DNA from: Charina bottae
Taxonomy: Eukaryota > Chordata > Lepidosauria > Squamata > Charinaidae
Length of the DNA stretch: 64,000 bases
Reading direction: 5' to 3'
Assembly: GCA_023362775.1 (NCBI GenBank)
Contig: JALMGJ010000004.1
Span: 49,408,298 to 49,472,297 of the forward strand
Part shown: positions 21,236-32,377 of the stretch, piece after piece
Layout: each line of letters opens with the position of its first letter
How positions within the stretch are numbered: position 1 is the stretch's first letter
Position numbers and translations under genes: made by a program
The notes under the pieces: model-generated
Told to the model about the DNA's origin: nothing
Database searches by the model: none
The model's input: only the letters and a program-made list of their open reading frames with translations

Positions 21236-22588
21236 TAGGCTGACCATATTTCCTTCAGACGAAAACGGGACTTTGGGGATGGCAAAACGGGACAGGGTCT
21301 TATGCCACCATGCCGGCCTCCAAACCCCGCCCCCCAGTCCACGCAATTGGCTCCCGCCTGCAAACCCCGCCCCCGCCCCACACGATTGGCTCCCACCTGC
21401 AAACCCCGCCTTCGAAAGGGCAGGCTCCGGGGACCCCGAAAATGCCCTCAGTTTAGGCAGGGAGGCTGCGCGCAAGTGGCGCTCAGCTGTTCTGCGGGGA
21501 GAATTTCCACCCGGGCTCCAGGGCAGCGTGTGCATGTGGGGAGGGGAGGCTTTTGCCTCCCTGCCAGAACCGAGGGCATTTTCGGGGTCCCCCGAGCCTG
21601 CCCTTTCGAAGGGGCAGCAGCAGCAGCAGCAGCAGTGCTGCCCCTTCGAAAGGGCAGGCTCCGGGGACCCCAAAAATGCCCTCAGTTTAGGCAGGGAGGC
21701 TGCGCGCAAGCGGCGCTCAGCTGTTCTGTGGGGAGAATTTCCACCCCGGCTCCAGGGCAGCGTGTGCGTGCGGGGAGGAGGCTTTTGCCTCCCTGCCAGA
21801 ACCGAGGGCATTTTCGGGGTCCCCCGAGCCTGCCCTTTCGAAGGGGCAGCAGCAGCAGCAGCAGCAGTGCTGCCCCTTCGAAAGGGCAGGCTCCGGGGAC
21901 CCCAAAAATGCCCTCAGTTTAGGCAGGGAGGCTGCGCGCAAGCGGCGCTCAGCTGTTCTGTGGGGAGAATTTCCACCCCGGCTCCAGGGCAGCGTGTGCG
22001 TGCGGGGAGGAGGCTTTTGCCTCCCTGCCAGAACCAAGGGCATTTTCGGGGTCCCCGGAGCCTGCCCTTTTGAAGGGGCAGTGGCAGTAGCGGCAACCCG
22101 GAAGCACCGCCACCGGCACTTCCGTGTTTTTGTTTGGAAAGCCCTGGCCTACTGTGTGTCTGTGTGTGTGTGTGCGTGCGCGATTACGCTGAGCAAGTAA
22201 TCTGCACGCATGCACACACATGCGTGTGCACACACACACACACACACTCTTTCCACAACCTTCCCGTGCCTGCTTTCCCTGGCCTCACCACTGCTGGGCA
22301 GACAATCTCAGGATCAGGTAAGGAGGCAGGAACCTGGACTGTGGTGCTGCTTCTGCTGCTGGGATCGCACGTGGCAACTGGGCTTCCAGTTGCCGCGCTG
22401 ATAGGGCCTCTTCCGGGCTGCCTCCAATGGCAGGTCTGGCTCCAGTCCTCCTTCCTGTCTTCCTGTCCTCCTTCCCACCGGGTTTAAAAAAGGGACAAAA
22501 TTGAGATTTTTATCAAAACGACGGGACGGTTGAAAAATGCTAAAATAATGGGACTGTCCCGTTCAAAACGGGACGTATGGTCACCCTA
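21236..22588. mobile_element. Non-autonomous hAT element with internal GC-rich tandem repeats
   Basis: A 1,353-bp element bounded by a perfect 8-bp duplication TCCATGAG (21228-21235 and 22589-22596). Termini are inverted: TAGGCTGACCATATTTCC at the left against TAGGGTGACCATACGTCC at the right on the minus strand, with repeated GGGAC/GTCCC motifs inside both ends. The interior holds three tandem units of about 233 bp (21413-22085), a TG/CA-rich stretch (22152-22250) and GC-rich filler. It has no transposase. Open frames of up to 280 codons here run through repeats in several frames and are not genes. Confidence 0.9.
21413..22085. repeat. Three tandem ~233-bp units, each an inverted repeat
   Basis: Units begin CGAAAGGGCAGGCTC at 21413, 21647 and 21879 (periods 234 and 232). 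Each unit starts and ends with inverted arms (GGGCAGGCTC...AATGCCCTC and its complement) around a loop of about 130 bp. Neighbouring units are joined by a (CAG)n/(GCA)n tract flanked by TTCGAA. The third unit is partial and more diverged. Confidence 0.92.
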
Positions 22589-22596
22589 TCCATGAG

Positions 22597-23141
22597 CAAA
22601 ATTATGAGCGATGTGAAAAGTCTGTAAATTAAAATGCAATGATGTACAAACATTTTTACCTTTTGTAAATAATTACAGAATCATTGTCACTCAGTTTGAC
22701 ATGCATTATTCATTCTTGGCTTGCAGTGACTTTATTTTAAGAAGAAGAAAAAAGCTTGCAGACCAGGATTTTTTAAAACATTCAGATAAGCCACAGAATC
22801 ACTAATACAAAGGAACTGCTGAAAATACTACTGTTTGGGGCATTTTATGACTAAACTGGATAAACTGTGTACCTAAATGATTCTGGCAGCCATTTGCTTA
22901 GCATAAATGCTTATATAGTAGCATCCCTCTGTGGATAGCATCTCAGCTACTTAAGGAAACGGTCAATTACCTCCTATCAAAACTATTTCTGAAGAATGGT
23001 CCAATTGATCAGCAGAGACAATCAAGGGTTTAGGGCACCTTCAGATCTAAAACTTGACTCTGAAATAAGCCATGTATCCTTAACATATACGGGATTTTGA
23101 GACTATGTTGCTAAAGGTGACCATTTTCTAAGTGACTGTGA
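22597..23141. other. Unassigned sequence
   Basis: No gene or repeat recognised. Confidence 0.4.
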
Positions 23142-23154
23142 TGGGACTATAGAA

Positions 23155-23483
23155 GGTAAAGGTAAAGGTTCCCCCCACACAGTTGTGCAGTCGTATCCGA
23201 CTCTAAGGGCCAGTGCTCATCTCCGTTTGTTAGCTGAAGAGCCAGCATTGTCCGAAGACGCTTCCACGGTCATGTGGCCGCATGACACGTGCGGAACGCT
23301 GTTACCTACCCACCAAAGTGGTACCTATTAATCTACTTGCATTTGCATGCTTTCGAATTGCTAGGTTGGCAAGAGCTGGAGCGGGAGCACACTCCGCACG
23401 CAGGGCTAGGGATTCGAACATCCGAACTTGCAATCTTCTGATCGACAAGCCTGGCGTCTTACCCACTGAGCCACCACGCCCCT
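23155..23483 (-). mobile_element. tRNA-derived SINE (Sauria-like), copy 2
   Basis: Same structure as the copy at 17733-18077: box A TGGCTCAGTGGGTAAG on the minus strand, body with GCATGCAAATGCAAGTAGAT, BovB-like tail and a terminal AACCTTTACCTTTACCTT. The flanking 13-bp direct repeat TGGGACTATAGAA (23142-23154 and 23484-23496) is perfect, indicating a fairly recent LINE-type insertion. Confidence 0.9.
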
Positions 23484-23669
23484 TGGGACTATAGAAAGCA
23501 CTGATTTAATCATAATGCTACTTACTACTTATTCCAATCCCCTCTCACTGCACACATGATACAGTTCCCAACTACCATTGCCGTTATCTAGGATAGGTAA
23601 GGAGATGTCCAATCAAGGAACCTGCCACCACACTCCAAGATTTCTACTTTCTATGAAAATTTGATTATT

Positions 23670-24700
23670 TCATCCTGGCATCCAAAATGGCGACCAGGAG
23701 CTGACGCCAGCTGCTGAGCTGAGCAGGACACTGGTTTAGCACCTGGAGACCCCTCCTTACACCATCCTTTACTCACCTTGCTGGATGCTGGTCTTGGGGG
23801 GATGTCAAGGGGTGCCCGGGCCACCGTGGTGGACACGTTGGAGGCTGGAGGGGGTGAGCGGAGCAAGCGGAGCCCCGCGGAACCTCCCGGAGGTGTTGTG
23901 CGGCAGACAAGTGGCAGATGAGCAGCACAGGCGGCTGCAGTTGCGGGGAGGTCAGGAAGTGCGTGGCAGCTACATGACCACCTGCTGAGCATTGTGGGGA
24001 GCTGCTGGGAAGCAAACAAAGTCCTGTGGAGACTCCTGGATTGGCGGAGCAGCGAAGGCATGGCGTGATGGCCGAGCAGTGTGGGCAGTAGTGGCTGCGG
24101 CAAGGCAGAACACTGCAGAGTGCTGCAAGAGCCCCTGGAGCACTGGGGACCCAGTGCAAATCATGGGGGGTGGCCCAGCGGATGCAGACGGAACCCCCAC
24201 AGAACTTCCCAAGGTGCTGAGTGGTGGAAGCACAGCGTGATGACCTGGCAAGGCATGTGATTCTGACAAGGCCGAGAGGGGCACCAAGCAACCAAGCACA
24301 ACAAGGACACTGGGCCGTCCTGGCAGACTCAGGACGGAGCCCCTGGAGCAGCACAGGCAAAGCATGGTAGCCAAGTGCTGCGGAAAGACTTGGGGGCAGT
24401 CCAGTGAACCCAGAACAGGGCGCCCTGGAGAGTGGCCCTGCAGACCAAGACGGTTCCCCCCAGAAGAACAGAGGCACAGCCCCTCCTGGAGCAAGGAATT
24501 GAGAGCCCTGCTGGGGTCCCTCCAGGGTGATGAGTGGGATACTGGTGTGAGAGATGGGGAGGGAGCTTCAGGGTGAATGTGGTATGTATGTGAGGATCCT
24601 CCCCCCTGAGTGAGAGTCAGGGAGGAGGAGAAGTGAGTGTGGCTCCCTCTGCCGGCTAGTGAGAGAGGCCGGTGAAGGGGGCATGGTAGGTGATAGGGGT
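23670..24700. repeat. GC-rich, CpG-containing degenerate repeat region
   Basis: About 1 kb that is much richer in G+C than its surroundings. Loosely repeated phrases occur (GCACAGCGTGATGACC, GCATGGCGTGATGGCC, CCCCTGGAGCA, GACTCCTGGATT). It begins CCAAAATGGCGACCAGGAGC, which resembles the start of some LINE 5' UTRs, so it may be a promoter region of an L1-type element. This is unproven. Overlapping frames of up to 234 codons on both strands look like by-products of high GC. Confidence 0.4.
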
Positions 24701-25427
24701 AGAAGTGTCAGAGTTCTCATGTGAGAGCAAATTGTTTTCTATTTTTCTGTAGCTTTCTCATAACATTTTACATAGATAAGGAAGGTGCAGGTAGCCAGCC
24801 AAGGCACCACGTGATGCATTGTTTATGTCTCAGTCTAAAACCGTCCCATGGGAACAATGTGCCCTAACAGCTGGGAGGGGGAGACATGCTTGCATAGAAG
24901 TAGCACTGCCACCTCATGGCAGTTTATACTATGTGCAACGCTTAATGCTTTAGGCTTTGTGATTTCCTGACCTAAGGTTCCTCCAATCAGAAAGCTGGAA
25001 CAAGTGTATATCTCAGCTGTGAACTATGGGTCTATGCTTCTTGACATCTGTCTGTCTTTTAGCCATGTTCGTGTGTGTGTTCTACTCCTGAAGACTGGGA
25101 AGTGCATAGCTATGCATGGCTGTGTGTGTAGGCCATGGCATATGCTCCTTCATGTTTGTCAGTGGAAACAATACACAATACTATGCTTGTAAGTTTTGTT
25201 TTTACTTTTGCAATACTGTAACCGTCCAATTATTGCTTTTCTTACAAGTAAAGCTTTTAGCCAGAAAAGCTGCACTCTGTGTCTGTCTGTTACTCTGCGC
25301 CTTTTTCCCTAGAAGCCAGCATTATCCAACAAGAAGTGGCGGTCAAGTCCTTGCAGTGCTGAGAGCATGAGCAGGAGTGCTGGAGGGCTCGCCACCACTC
25401 TGTGATTGGTGTCTGTTTATGGATGGA
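24701..25427 (+). other. Possible LTR-like sequence
   Basis: 24780-25340 has a regulatory look: AGTAAAGCTT near 25248, then TCTGTCTGTTACTCTG, then GCCAGCATTATCCAACA followed by AGAAGTGGCGGT. The last could be an LTR end with a primer-binding-like segment. No second LTR or matching TSD was found, so this is a weak suggestion. Confidence 0.22.
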
Positions 25428-25599
25428 GGGAACCCTAACCAGGGTACCTGGAGGGCCGGGATTGGGAGGAGATAGAACTAGGAACTCTGGGGGATTTAGG
25501 GTGGGTTGCTCTATTCAGGTGGTAATGGGGCGGGGGTGCCATGGCAGGAGTCAGAGGGTGGGCCATCTTTGGGGAAGATGCCCCCGGTGTTTGGTACCA

Positions 25600-26330
25600 G
25601 TGGCGTGTTCCAGCCCTCTGTGCTCAGACCCGGGTCCTGGACAGCAGATCCATCGAGGCCCTGGCTTTCGGCTGCTGCTTCTTAATGCCAGGTCAGTTAA
25701 CAACAAGGCCCCCCTTATATGTGATCTGATCATTGAGGAGGGGGCAGACCTGGCATGTATTACCGAGACCTGGTTGGGCCCTGAAGGGGGAGTGCCCCTT
25801 TCGGAAATGTGCCTGGCCGGGTTTATGGTATGGCACCAGCTGAGACTCCAGGGCAGGGGAGGAGGGGTGGCTGTTGTCATCTGGGAGTCTCTAGTGGCCT
25901 CCGGGGGCACTGCTCCACAGGTGGCCAGTTGTGAGACTCTGTTCTTCAATTTGGGTTCCTGAGAACAGTTGGGAGTGTTGCTACTGTACCAGCCTCCCTG
26001 CAGCATAGCAACCTCCCAGCCTGAGCTGCTGGAGGCTGTCTCGGGGTTGGCGGTGGAGTTCCCCAGACTTATGGTTCTGGGGGACTTCAACCTGCTATCC
26101 CTGGGGCATGCCTCTGAGGCAGCTCAGGAGTTCATGGCCACCATGGAGGCCATGGGCCTGTCCCAGATTATTCGGGACCCGACTTGAGACAGTGGCCTCA
26201 CACCGGACTTGGGTTTCTTGTCAGAGCAGTGGCAATGTGATCTGAGGGGAGAGTTAGATCTATCCCCCTTGTCATAGTCAGATCATGCCCTGGTGACCCT
26301 GAGATTCTCCTATGCCACCCACCTCTGCAG
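25600..26330 (+). pseudogene. CR1/L2-group ORF2 endonuclease domain, copy B (broken)
   Basis: The APE-type endonuclease is better preserved than in copy A: LLLNARSVNNKAPLICDLII near 25674-25733, ITETWLGPEGG (catalytic Glu) near 25758-25790, VLGDFNLLSLG near 26074, and SDHALVTLRF near 26278-26307. Stops interrupt it at 25960-25962 (TGA, shared with copy A at 4571-4573), 26186 and 26274. The shared stop sits in a block almost identical between the two copies, so it probably predates both insertions. Confidence 0.78.
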
Positions 26331-26550
26331 GGAGGCAGGACCCATTCAATTGGTCTGCCCCTGGTGACTGATGGACCTGGTAGGATTTCAGAGGGAGCTA
26401 GAGGTTATACCCAAGGATCTGCTGCATGGTCAAGCAGAGACCCTGGCTGCTGCCTGGAATAGGGAGGCAGTCGGGGACTTAGACAGGATTGCGCCTGTGC
26501 AACCTCTCTTGCCCCATTGAACCTGACACTCACCATGGTTTACAGAGGAG

Positions 26551-28341
26551 TTGAGGGTTCTGAGGAGGATCAAGAGACATCTAGAGTGCCACTGGAGAAA
26601 GACAAGGACTGAATCTGACCGAACACAGGCTAGAGCCGCTATTAAGGCCTACCTTGTGGCGATAAAAGTGGTGAAATGTCAATATTTCTCTGCTCTTATT
26701 GCATCTGCAGAATGCCGCCTGACAGCCCTATTTAAGATCACTCGATCCCTTCTGTGGAAGGTGGGCCCAGTAACCCACCTACAGTGCTGTGCAGAGAAGA
26801 TTTCTGGGTATCTGGAGGATAAAATCACTCGGATCCATTCCAAGTTGGATGCCAAGTGTGAGATATGGTCTGTGGAGATGACTGGGGAACACAGTTACCT
26901 GGTTATCTGGGAACAGTTTGACCCTGTTGGGCCCAAGGAAGTGGACAGGGTTCTCTGGACTGTAAATGCTACCACTTGTCAATTAGATCCCTGTCCGTCC
27001 TGGCTCGTGAAGGCAGCTCGGGAGGTGACATGTGGGTGGGTCCAGGTGATGGTGAATTCATCCTAGGAGGAGGGAGTGTTCCCGGCTACTTTTAAAGAGG
27101 CGCTGGTGCACCCCCTCCTCAAGAAACCATCACTGGACCCCAACGTGCTGGACAATTTTCATCCAGTCTCATACCTCCCCTTTTTAAATATGGTGGTTGA
27201 GAAAGTGGTGGCATTGCAGCTCCAGAGGACCCAGGATGAAACGGATTTCCTGGACCCTTTTCAGTAAGGTTCCAGGCCCAGATATGGGATGGAAACAGCT
27301 TTGGTCGCACTTTTGGATTATCTCTGGCAGGAGCGGGATGGTGGCAGTGCATCCATCCTCGCTCTTCTTGACCTCTCAGTGTCTTTCAATACCATCAACC
27401 ATGGTATTCTTTTGGGGCGACTCAGGGAGTTGGGGGTGGGCAGTGTGGTGATAGGGAGCAAGAGATCCGGCCCACGGCCCCTCATTTGTGGGGTGTCGCA
27501 GGGTTCAGTACTCTCTCTGCTCCTCTTTAATATCTATATGAATCCACTGGGTGAGATCATCCATCACCATGGGATGAGGTATCATCAATATGCTGATGAT
27601 ACCCAATTATACATCACCATCCTGGGTGACTTAAGTGAAGCTGTAGCCACCCTCTCTTGGTGCCTGGAGGCTGTAGGGGTCTGGATGGGGAACAACAGGC
27701 TTCAGCTGAACCCTAGTAAGACGTAGTGGCTGTGGTTTGGGGGGTCCTCGATATCCAGGAAATTAACATCTTTGGTGCTGGATGGGGTTGCACTGCCCCA
27801 GACAGACCCAGAATCTGGGGGTTCTCCTGGACTCACGGCTCTTGCTCAAAGAGCAGGTGGCAGCTGTGGCCATGGGGGCCTTTGCTCAACTTTGTGTTGT
27901 GCGCTAGCTACATCCCTTCCTGGATCAGGAGTCCCTCTGGTCAGTCACTCATGCCCTGGTCATCTCCCGTATAGACTATTTCAATGTGTTCTACATGGGG
28001 CTATCCTTGAAGAGCATCCGGAAGCCACAGCTGGTCCAGAGTGCGGCCACGTGAGAAGTTTTGGGAGCCCCAAAGGTGGTCCATATAACACCCCTGCTAC
28101 GCGAGCTGCATTGGGTGCCAGTCTGCTTCCGGGTTCAATTCAAGGTGTTGGTTATCACCTTTTAAGCCCTACATGGCATGGGTCTAGGTTACCTGAGGGA
28201 CCACCTCACCCCCATTACATTGACCCGTCCCACCTGGTCAGGCAGAGGGGGCATGTTATGGACCCTGTCCATGAGAGACTGTTGATTGGCTGGGTCCAGG
28301 AAGAGGGCCTTCTCTGCCATAGTTCCCACCCTTTGGAATAA
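26551..28341 (+). pseudogene. CR1/L2-group ORF2 reverse transcriptase, copy B (broken)
   Basis: The fingers region (RTESDRTQARAAIKAYLVAI near 26609; FDPVGPKEVDRVLWTV near 26919) is followed by motif A as LALLDLSVSFNTINHG near 27360-27408. GVSQGSVLSLLLFNIYMNPL comes next, then catalytic YADD at 27589-27600 and MGNNRLQLNPSKT near 27687. The C-terminal region with RELHWVPVCF-like sequence is near 28100. A TAG at 27724-27726, a TAA at 27266 and frame changes break it. A segment present in copy A between 6290 and 6325 is missing here. Confidence 0.8.
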
Positions 28342-28669
28342 GCTACCCCCAGAGACAAGGCAAGCCCCCACTTTCATGGTCTTCCGAAAGGGGCTCAAGA
28401 CGTGGCTGTGCCACCTCGCTTGGGGTGGAAGGCGGTATAGTTTGTTGGGGTGGCTGGCACCCTGACGCTCCCCCAGGAAATTTTAACAAGATTCTGATCT
28501 TGCCGTCTTGGGTTTTAGATTTTAGATTTTACATTTTAGAGTTTTTATTATATTTGTATATTTATATTTTTTATAATGTATCTTTTTAATTAATATTTAA
28601 CTCTTACTGTTTTAATTTGTTTGTAAGCCACCCAGAGTTATTTCAAGATGGGCAGTGGAAAAATACGAT

Positions 28670-28757
28670 AATAATTAAATAATTAAATTAAATTAAATAA
28701 TTAAATTAAATTAAATTAAATTAAATTAAATTAAATTAAATTAAATTAAATTAAATT
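28670..28757. repeat. (AAATT)n microsatellite, left part
   Basis: The pentamer array forms the tail of CR1-like copy B. It resumes at about 29447 after the BovB insertion. Confidence 0.95.
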
Positions 28758-29446
28758 AATTAAACCTCAAAAAAACCAAGATTATGGCAACGAGCTTGAT
28801 TGATGACTGGCAAATAGAGGGAGAAAAAGTGGAGGCAGTGACAGACTTTGTATTTCTAGGCGCAAAGATTACTGCAGATGCTGACTGCAGTCAGGAAATC
28901 AGAAGACGTCTACTTCTTGGGAGGAGAGCAATGGCAAATCTTGATAAAATAGTTAAGAGCAGAGACATCACACTGACAACAAAGGTCCGCATAGTTAAAG
29001 CAATGGTATTCCCTGTAGTAACCTATGGCTGCGAGAGCTGGACCATAAGGAAGGCTGAGCGAAGGAAGATAGATGCTTTTGAACTGTGGTGTTGGAGGAA
29101 AATTCTGAGAGTGCCTTGGACTGCAAGAAGATCAAACCAGTCCATACTCCAGGAAATCAAGCCAGACTGCTCACTTGAGGGAATGATATTAAAAGCAAAA
29201 CTGAAGTACTTTGGCCACATAATGAGAAGACAGGATACCCTGGAGAAGAAGCTGATGCTAGGGAAAGTGGAAGGCAAAAGGAAGAGGGGCCGACCAAGGG
29301 CAAGATGGATGGATGGTATTCTGGAGGTGACGGACTCAACCATTGGGGAGCTGAGGATGGTGACGGCCGACAGAGGGCTCTGGCGTGGACTGGTCCATGA
29401 AGTCACGAAGAGTCGGAAACGACTGAACGAATAAACAACAACAAAA
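28758..29446 (+). mobile_element. BovB (RTE) LINE, 5'-truncated 3' end
   Basis: About 690 bp corresponding to the last part of the BovB at 48417-51640 (its positions 49106 down to 48417), at very high identity. It ends ACGAATAAACAACAACAA. It starts inside the RT C-terminal region at TTAAACCTC and lies within the AAATT array, so its TSD cannot be read. The family's 3' sequence is the same as at 2745 and 48417. Confidence 0.93.
28784..29434 (+). pseudogene. BovB polyprotein C-terminal fragment
   Basis: A 216-codon open frame equal to the C-terminal part of the BovB protein after the RT active site. It starts MATSLIDDWQIEGEKVEAV and includes VVTYGCESWTIRKAERRKID (thumb region) and the basic GKVEGKRKRGRPRARWMDG segment, ending in a normal stop at 29432-29434. 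There is no endonuclease or YADD, so it is inactive. Differences from the copy at 48427 are scattered single residues, consistent with recent shared ancestry. Confidence 0.9.
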
Positions 29447-29858
29447 ATTAAATTAAATTAAATTAAATTAAATTAAAAAATAAATAAAATAATAAAATAA
29501 AATAAAATATATAATAAAATAATATAAAATATAAAATATAAAATATAAAATAAATAAAATAAAATAAAATAATAAAATAAAATAAAATAAAATAAAATAA
29601 AATAATAAAATAAAATAAAATAAAATAATAAAATATAAAATAAAATAAAATAAAATAAAATAATAAATAAAGTAAAATAAAATAAAATAAAATAAAATAA
29701 AATAAAATAAATAAAATAATAAAATAAAATAAAATAAAAATAAAATAATAAAATAAAATAAAATAAAATAAAATAAAATAATAAAATAAAATAAAATAAA
29801 ATAAAATAAAATAATAAAATAAAATAAAATAATAAAATAAAATAAAATAAAATAAAAT
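29447..29858. repeat. AAATT / TAAAA microsatellite array
   Basis: About 410 bp of AAATT turning into AAAAT/AATAAAATA units with slippage variants. The long minus-strand frame of F, Y, L and I residues is a repeat artefact. It continues the CR1 copy B tail and the array around the BovB fragment. Confidence 0.95.
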
Positions 29859-31805
29859 GTTTGTGCTTCGTTTGGAAGCAGAGCCATTTTTGGATATTAA
29901 GCCGACAATGGATAGTGGGATTTTGCTTTCAAGTATTCCAGCTTCTAGTAGCTAAAGAAACACGTCTTTAGGTGTATTTGAGCCTCAAGAATAACCTATA
30001 TGAATTATAGCTTCACAGGAATGCAAAGAAAAAAATAGATTAAATATCAGTGAAGTACAAATCATGCACTCTGTAATAATTCAATTTAAACCATAAAAAG
30101 ACCATCATATCAGCAGAGATAACATCACTAGAGATGTTATATTATCAAAATGGAAAGCATAATCTGATTGAGAAGGACCTGAAGAGCTGACTAAAGTTAT
30201 TGTGGTATGGACCTGCCTGATGTAGCACAAAGCTCTGTGCCATATCCAGGGCTGGAGTATACATAAAGTGAAAATCCAAGAAGGTCTTGTGTGAATCCAA
30301 ATACGTGTGAATATTTTATTTTTTCCATTGCTTGATGACAATGGAACATTAGCCTGGAAGAAGTTTATCTATGGGGAAAAAATCTAGCTCAGCATTATCA
30401 CTAGAAGTCTTCCTCAACCTGGAATTGAACTGGAATTCCCAGAATACGCAATCAACTTGGGCAGTTGTGAATCAACACATATGTGGATTGTTGATATGTT
30501 GAGTGCCAGGTTGGGAAGCTGGCCTACTATATATTAACTAGAAATGGCTGTCTAATATTTCAGTTAGGATATTTCCCAGACCGACTAGCAATACCAGGGA
30601 TTGTACTTGGAATCTTTGAATTATAGATACATGTTGTACCACTGAACTATGCTCCTTCTCTAATAAAAAATCTCTAAAGTGCACTAAAGAATATAAACCA
30701 CAGATTATCTAATCAGTAGTGATGCTTTTAGTTTATCTTCTCCGTTCTTTTTAATCCTCTGGTTTTAATTAGGATACTGCTAATTAAATACATAAACTTA
30801 ACAACTAACAGTAACAGTAGTAGCATCAACAATCTAATTTAAATTTAGATCTCAGGCTTTATTGAATTCTAATTCTTTTAAACATTTTCCAAAAAGTTTC
30901 AGAATAAAAGTATCTTGGGATATAGGGAGTTTCAAAAGATGGGTGCTACAGATTTGAAACTTCTGTACTTCTTTATGGTTCTTATTTTGATTATGTTAGG
31001 ATATCAATGGAGGAAGGTCCTATCAAATTATTTTCCTAGGGCAAAATCCAAGAAACAAGAAGGTACCTCTTCCATATCATATACAAAACCTGATTAGAAC
31101 AACTTTTTAACATGGAAACAAGACAATACCTTCCACTTCAGCTCATGTCTATCACCTCTGTTCCAGCAATTTGTTGCAACTTTTCATCCTCTACCATTCT
31201 CAAAGGTCATCTCTGTGGTTTTCTACAGCTAATAATAAGGCAGCCCTACCTGCGCTAATACAAATCAAGAGAAAGCCTCAGCATTAATGGCATCCCTTTT
31301 TGTATAATGCTACTCATGTGTAAGGTTTTGAAATATAAAAAGTGTACATGAAGGAAAAATTCAATCTGCAGGCATGTCTGCAACTACGTAAAGTTTGTTA
31401 AGAAAAAACTGGCTTCTGCACGGGAGCAAGGATTTACCATGATGATGCTCTTAATGTTGCAGGTGCAATGCTATTCTCATTACGGCAAAGAGGTAGTTAG
31501 CCTATAGGAGCACTTTCCATAACCTCAAAGCCACTGCCAGTGATTCTTATTCAACTGAAAGGCCATTTTAAACCATACATTATTCTTAATGGACACCCAT
31601 ATTTTTCTTGCACCTATGGCCCAGTTACTAACCATGTCCTCTTCCCCAAACTTTCTAGAGTATAGAACATTCTTTTGAAAGTGCTCAGTAATTATTATAA
31701 TTTTTGCCACTTATTGGAGGAAAGATTTTCAAACCCATTACTCTACTGACAACAGGAAGACATCAACAATATTTTGGACAGTAAAGCTGGAACTGTTCTA
31801 TATTA
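29859..31805. other. Unassigned AT-rich sequence with a degenerate MITE
   Basis: Around 30408-30515, CTTCCTCAACCTGG and the inverted CCAGGTTGGGAAGC bound about 105 bp containing GGAATTCCCAGAAT. This looks like an old member of the 18496 MITE family. The remainder shows no gene or repeat I recognise. Confidence 0.4.
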
Positions 31806-31813
31806 GGCTAGAT

Positions 31814-32377
31814 CAGAGGTGGGGAACCTTTTTTATCTCAAGGGCCATTTTGACATTTATCACATCACTCAAGGGCCGGGGGCGGGGCTTTCAGGCGGGA
31901 GCCAATCGCGCAAAAGGGGGCGGGGTTTGCAGGCGGGAGCCAATCGCACGGAAGGGGGTGGGGTTTGCAGGCAGGAGCCAATCACGTGCACCGGGGGGCT
32001 GCCAGGCCCGGTGCCATGCCTGCCGCGCCTGCCCCCACCATGTCCACCACTGTGCCCGCTGCTGCCACGCCCGCCGCTGCTGCGCCCACCACCACGCCCA
32101 CCATGGCCACTGCCGTGCCTGCTGACACCATGCCTGCCACCGCACCCGCCGCCATGCCCAGCATGCTCGCTGCCATGCCCACTGCCACCACGCCCACCAT
32201 GCCCGCTGCCACGCCTGCCCCCGCCACATCCGCTGCTGCACCCACCGCTGCCGCAATGCCCGCCATACCTGCCGCCGCGCCCTCCGCCACATCCACCATG
32301 TCCGCTGCTGTCACGCCCCTGCCGCACCCGCTGCCGCGGGCCGGATCAATTGCTTTTGCAGACGTTGCCCACCCCTG
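31814..32377. mobile_element. Non-autonomous hAT element with GC-rich interior
   Basis: A 564-bp element. The left end is CAGAGGTGGGGAACC, and the right end is CAGGGGTGGGCAACG on the minus strand. Flanking octamers GGCTAGAT (31806-31813) and GGCTAGTT (32378-32385) match at 7 of 8. Inside are three tandem copies of a GGCGGGGTTTGCAGGCGGGA-type unit (31878-31990), then about 320 bp of imperfect GCC-ACC-ATG-type triplets (32010-32335). Large frames exist in four or more reading frames, which argues against a gene. A shorter relative is at 52870-53151. Confidence 0.85.
32010..32335. repeat. Degenerate GC-rich 6/9/12-bp minisatellite
   Basis: Short permutations of CACCATGCCCGCTGC-type units. They translate as Ala/Thr/Pro-rich, Pro/Cys-rich or His/Gly-rich protein depending on frame and strand, so they are not coding. 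They are absent from the related element at 52870-53151 and so expanded after the families diverged. Confidence 0.85.

Larger units (their letters stand above)
25428..28680 (+). mobile_element. CR1/L2-group LINE, copy B (ORF2-containing, degraded)
   Basis: This is the same family as copy A (4027-7554) and begins at nearly the same point (GGTACCTGGAGGGCCGGGAT against GAGTCCCTGGAGGGTCGGGA). It runs through endonuclease, RT and C-terminal regions to the tail GTAAGCCACCCAGAGTTATT. It lacks the duplications of copy A but has its own deletion before the RT fingers-palm junction (near 27445) and several stops. The 3' end runs straight into an (AAATT)n array, in which a BovB fragment sits. Confidence 0.85.

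Noticed and set aside
21224..22073. Overlapping frames of 195-280 codons on both strands
   Set aside because: They run through the ~233-bp tandem hairpin units in several registers. The sequence is a non-autonomous hAT interior, with no conserved domain.
21413..22085. CRISPR-like array (three repeats at regular spacing)
   Set aside because: Units are long and nearly identical throughout with no unique spacers. The genome is clearly vertebrate.
22152..22250. Z-DNA-forming regulatory element
   Set aside because: TG/CA runs are short and lie inside the hAT element. No further evidence of regulation.
23773..24477. Host gene in the GC-rich block (234-codon frame)
   Set aside because: Frames of similar length occur on both strands, without domains. 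High GC removes stop codons by chance.
29468..29887. 139-codon F/Y/L/I-rich minus-strand frame
   Set aside because: Translation of a TAAAA array, not a membrane protein.
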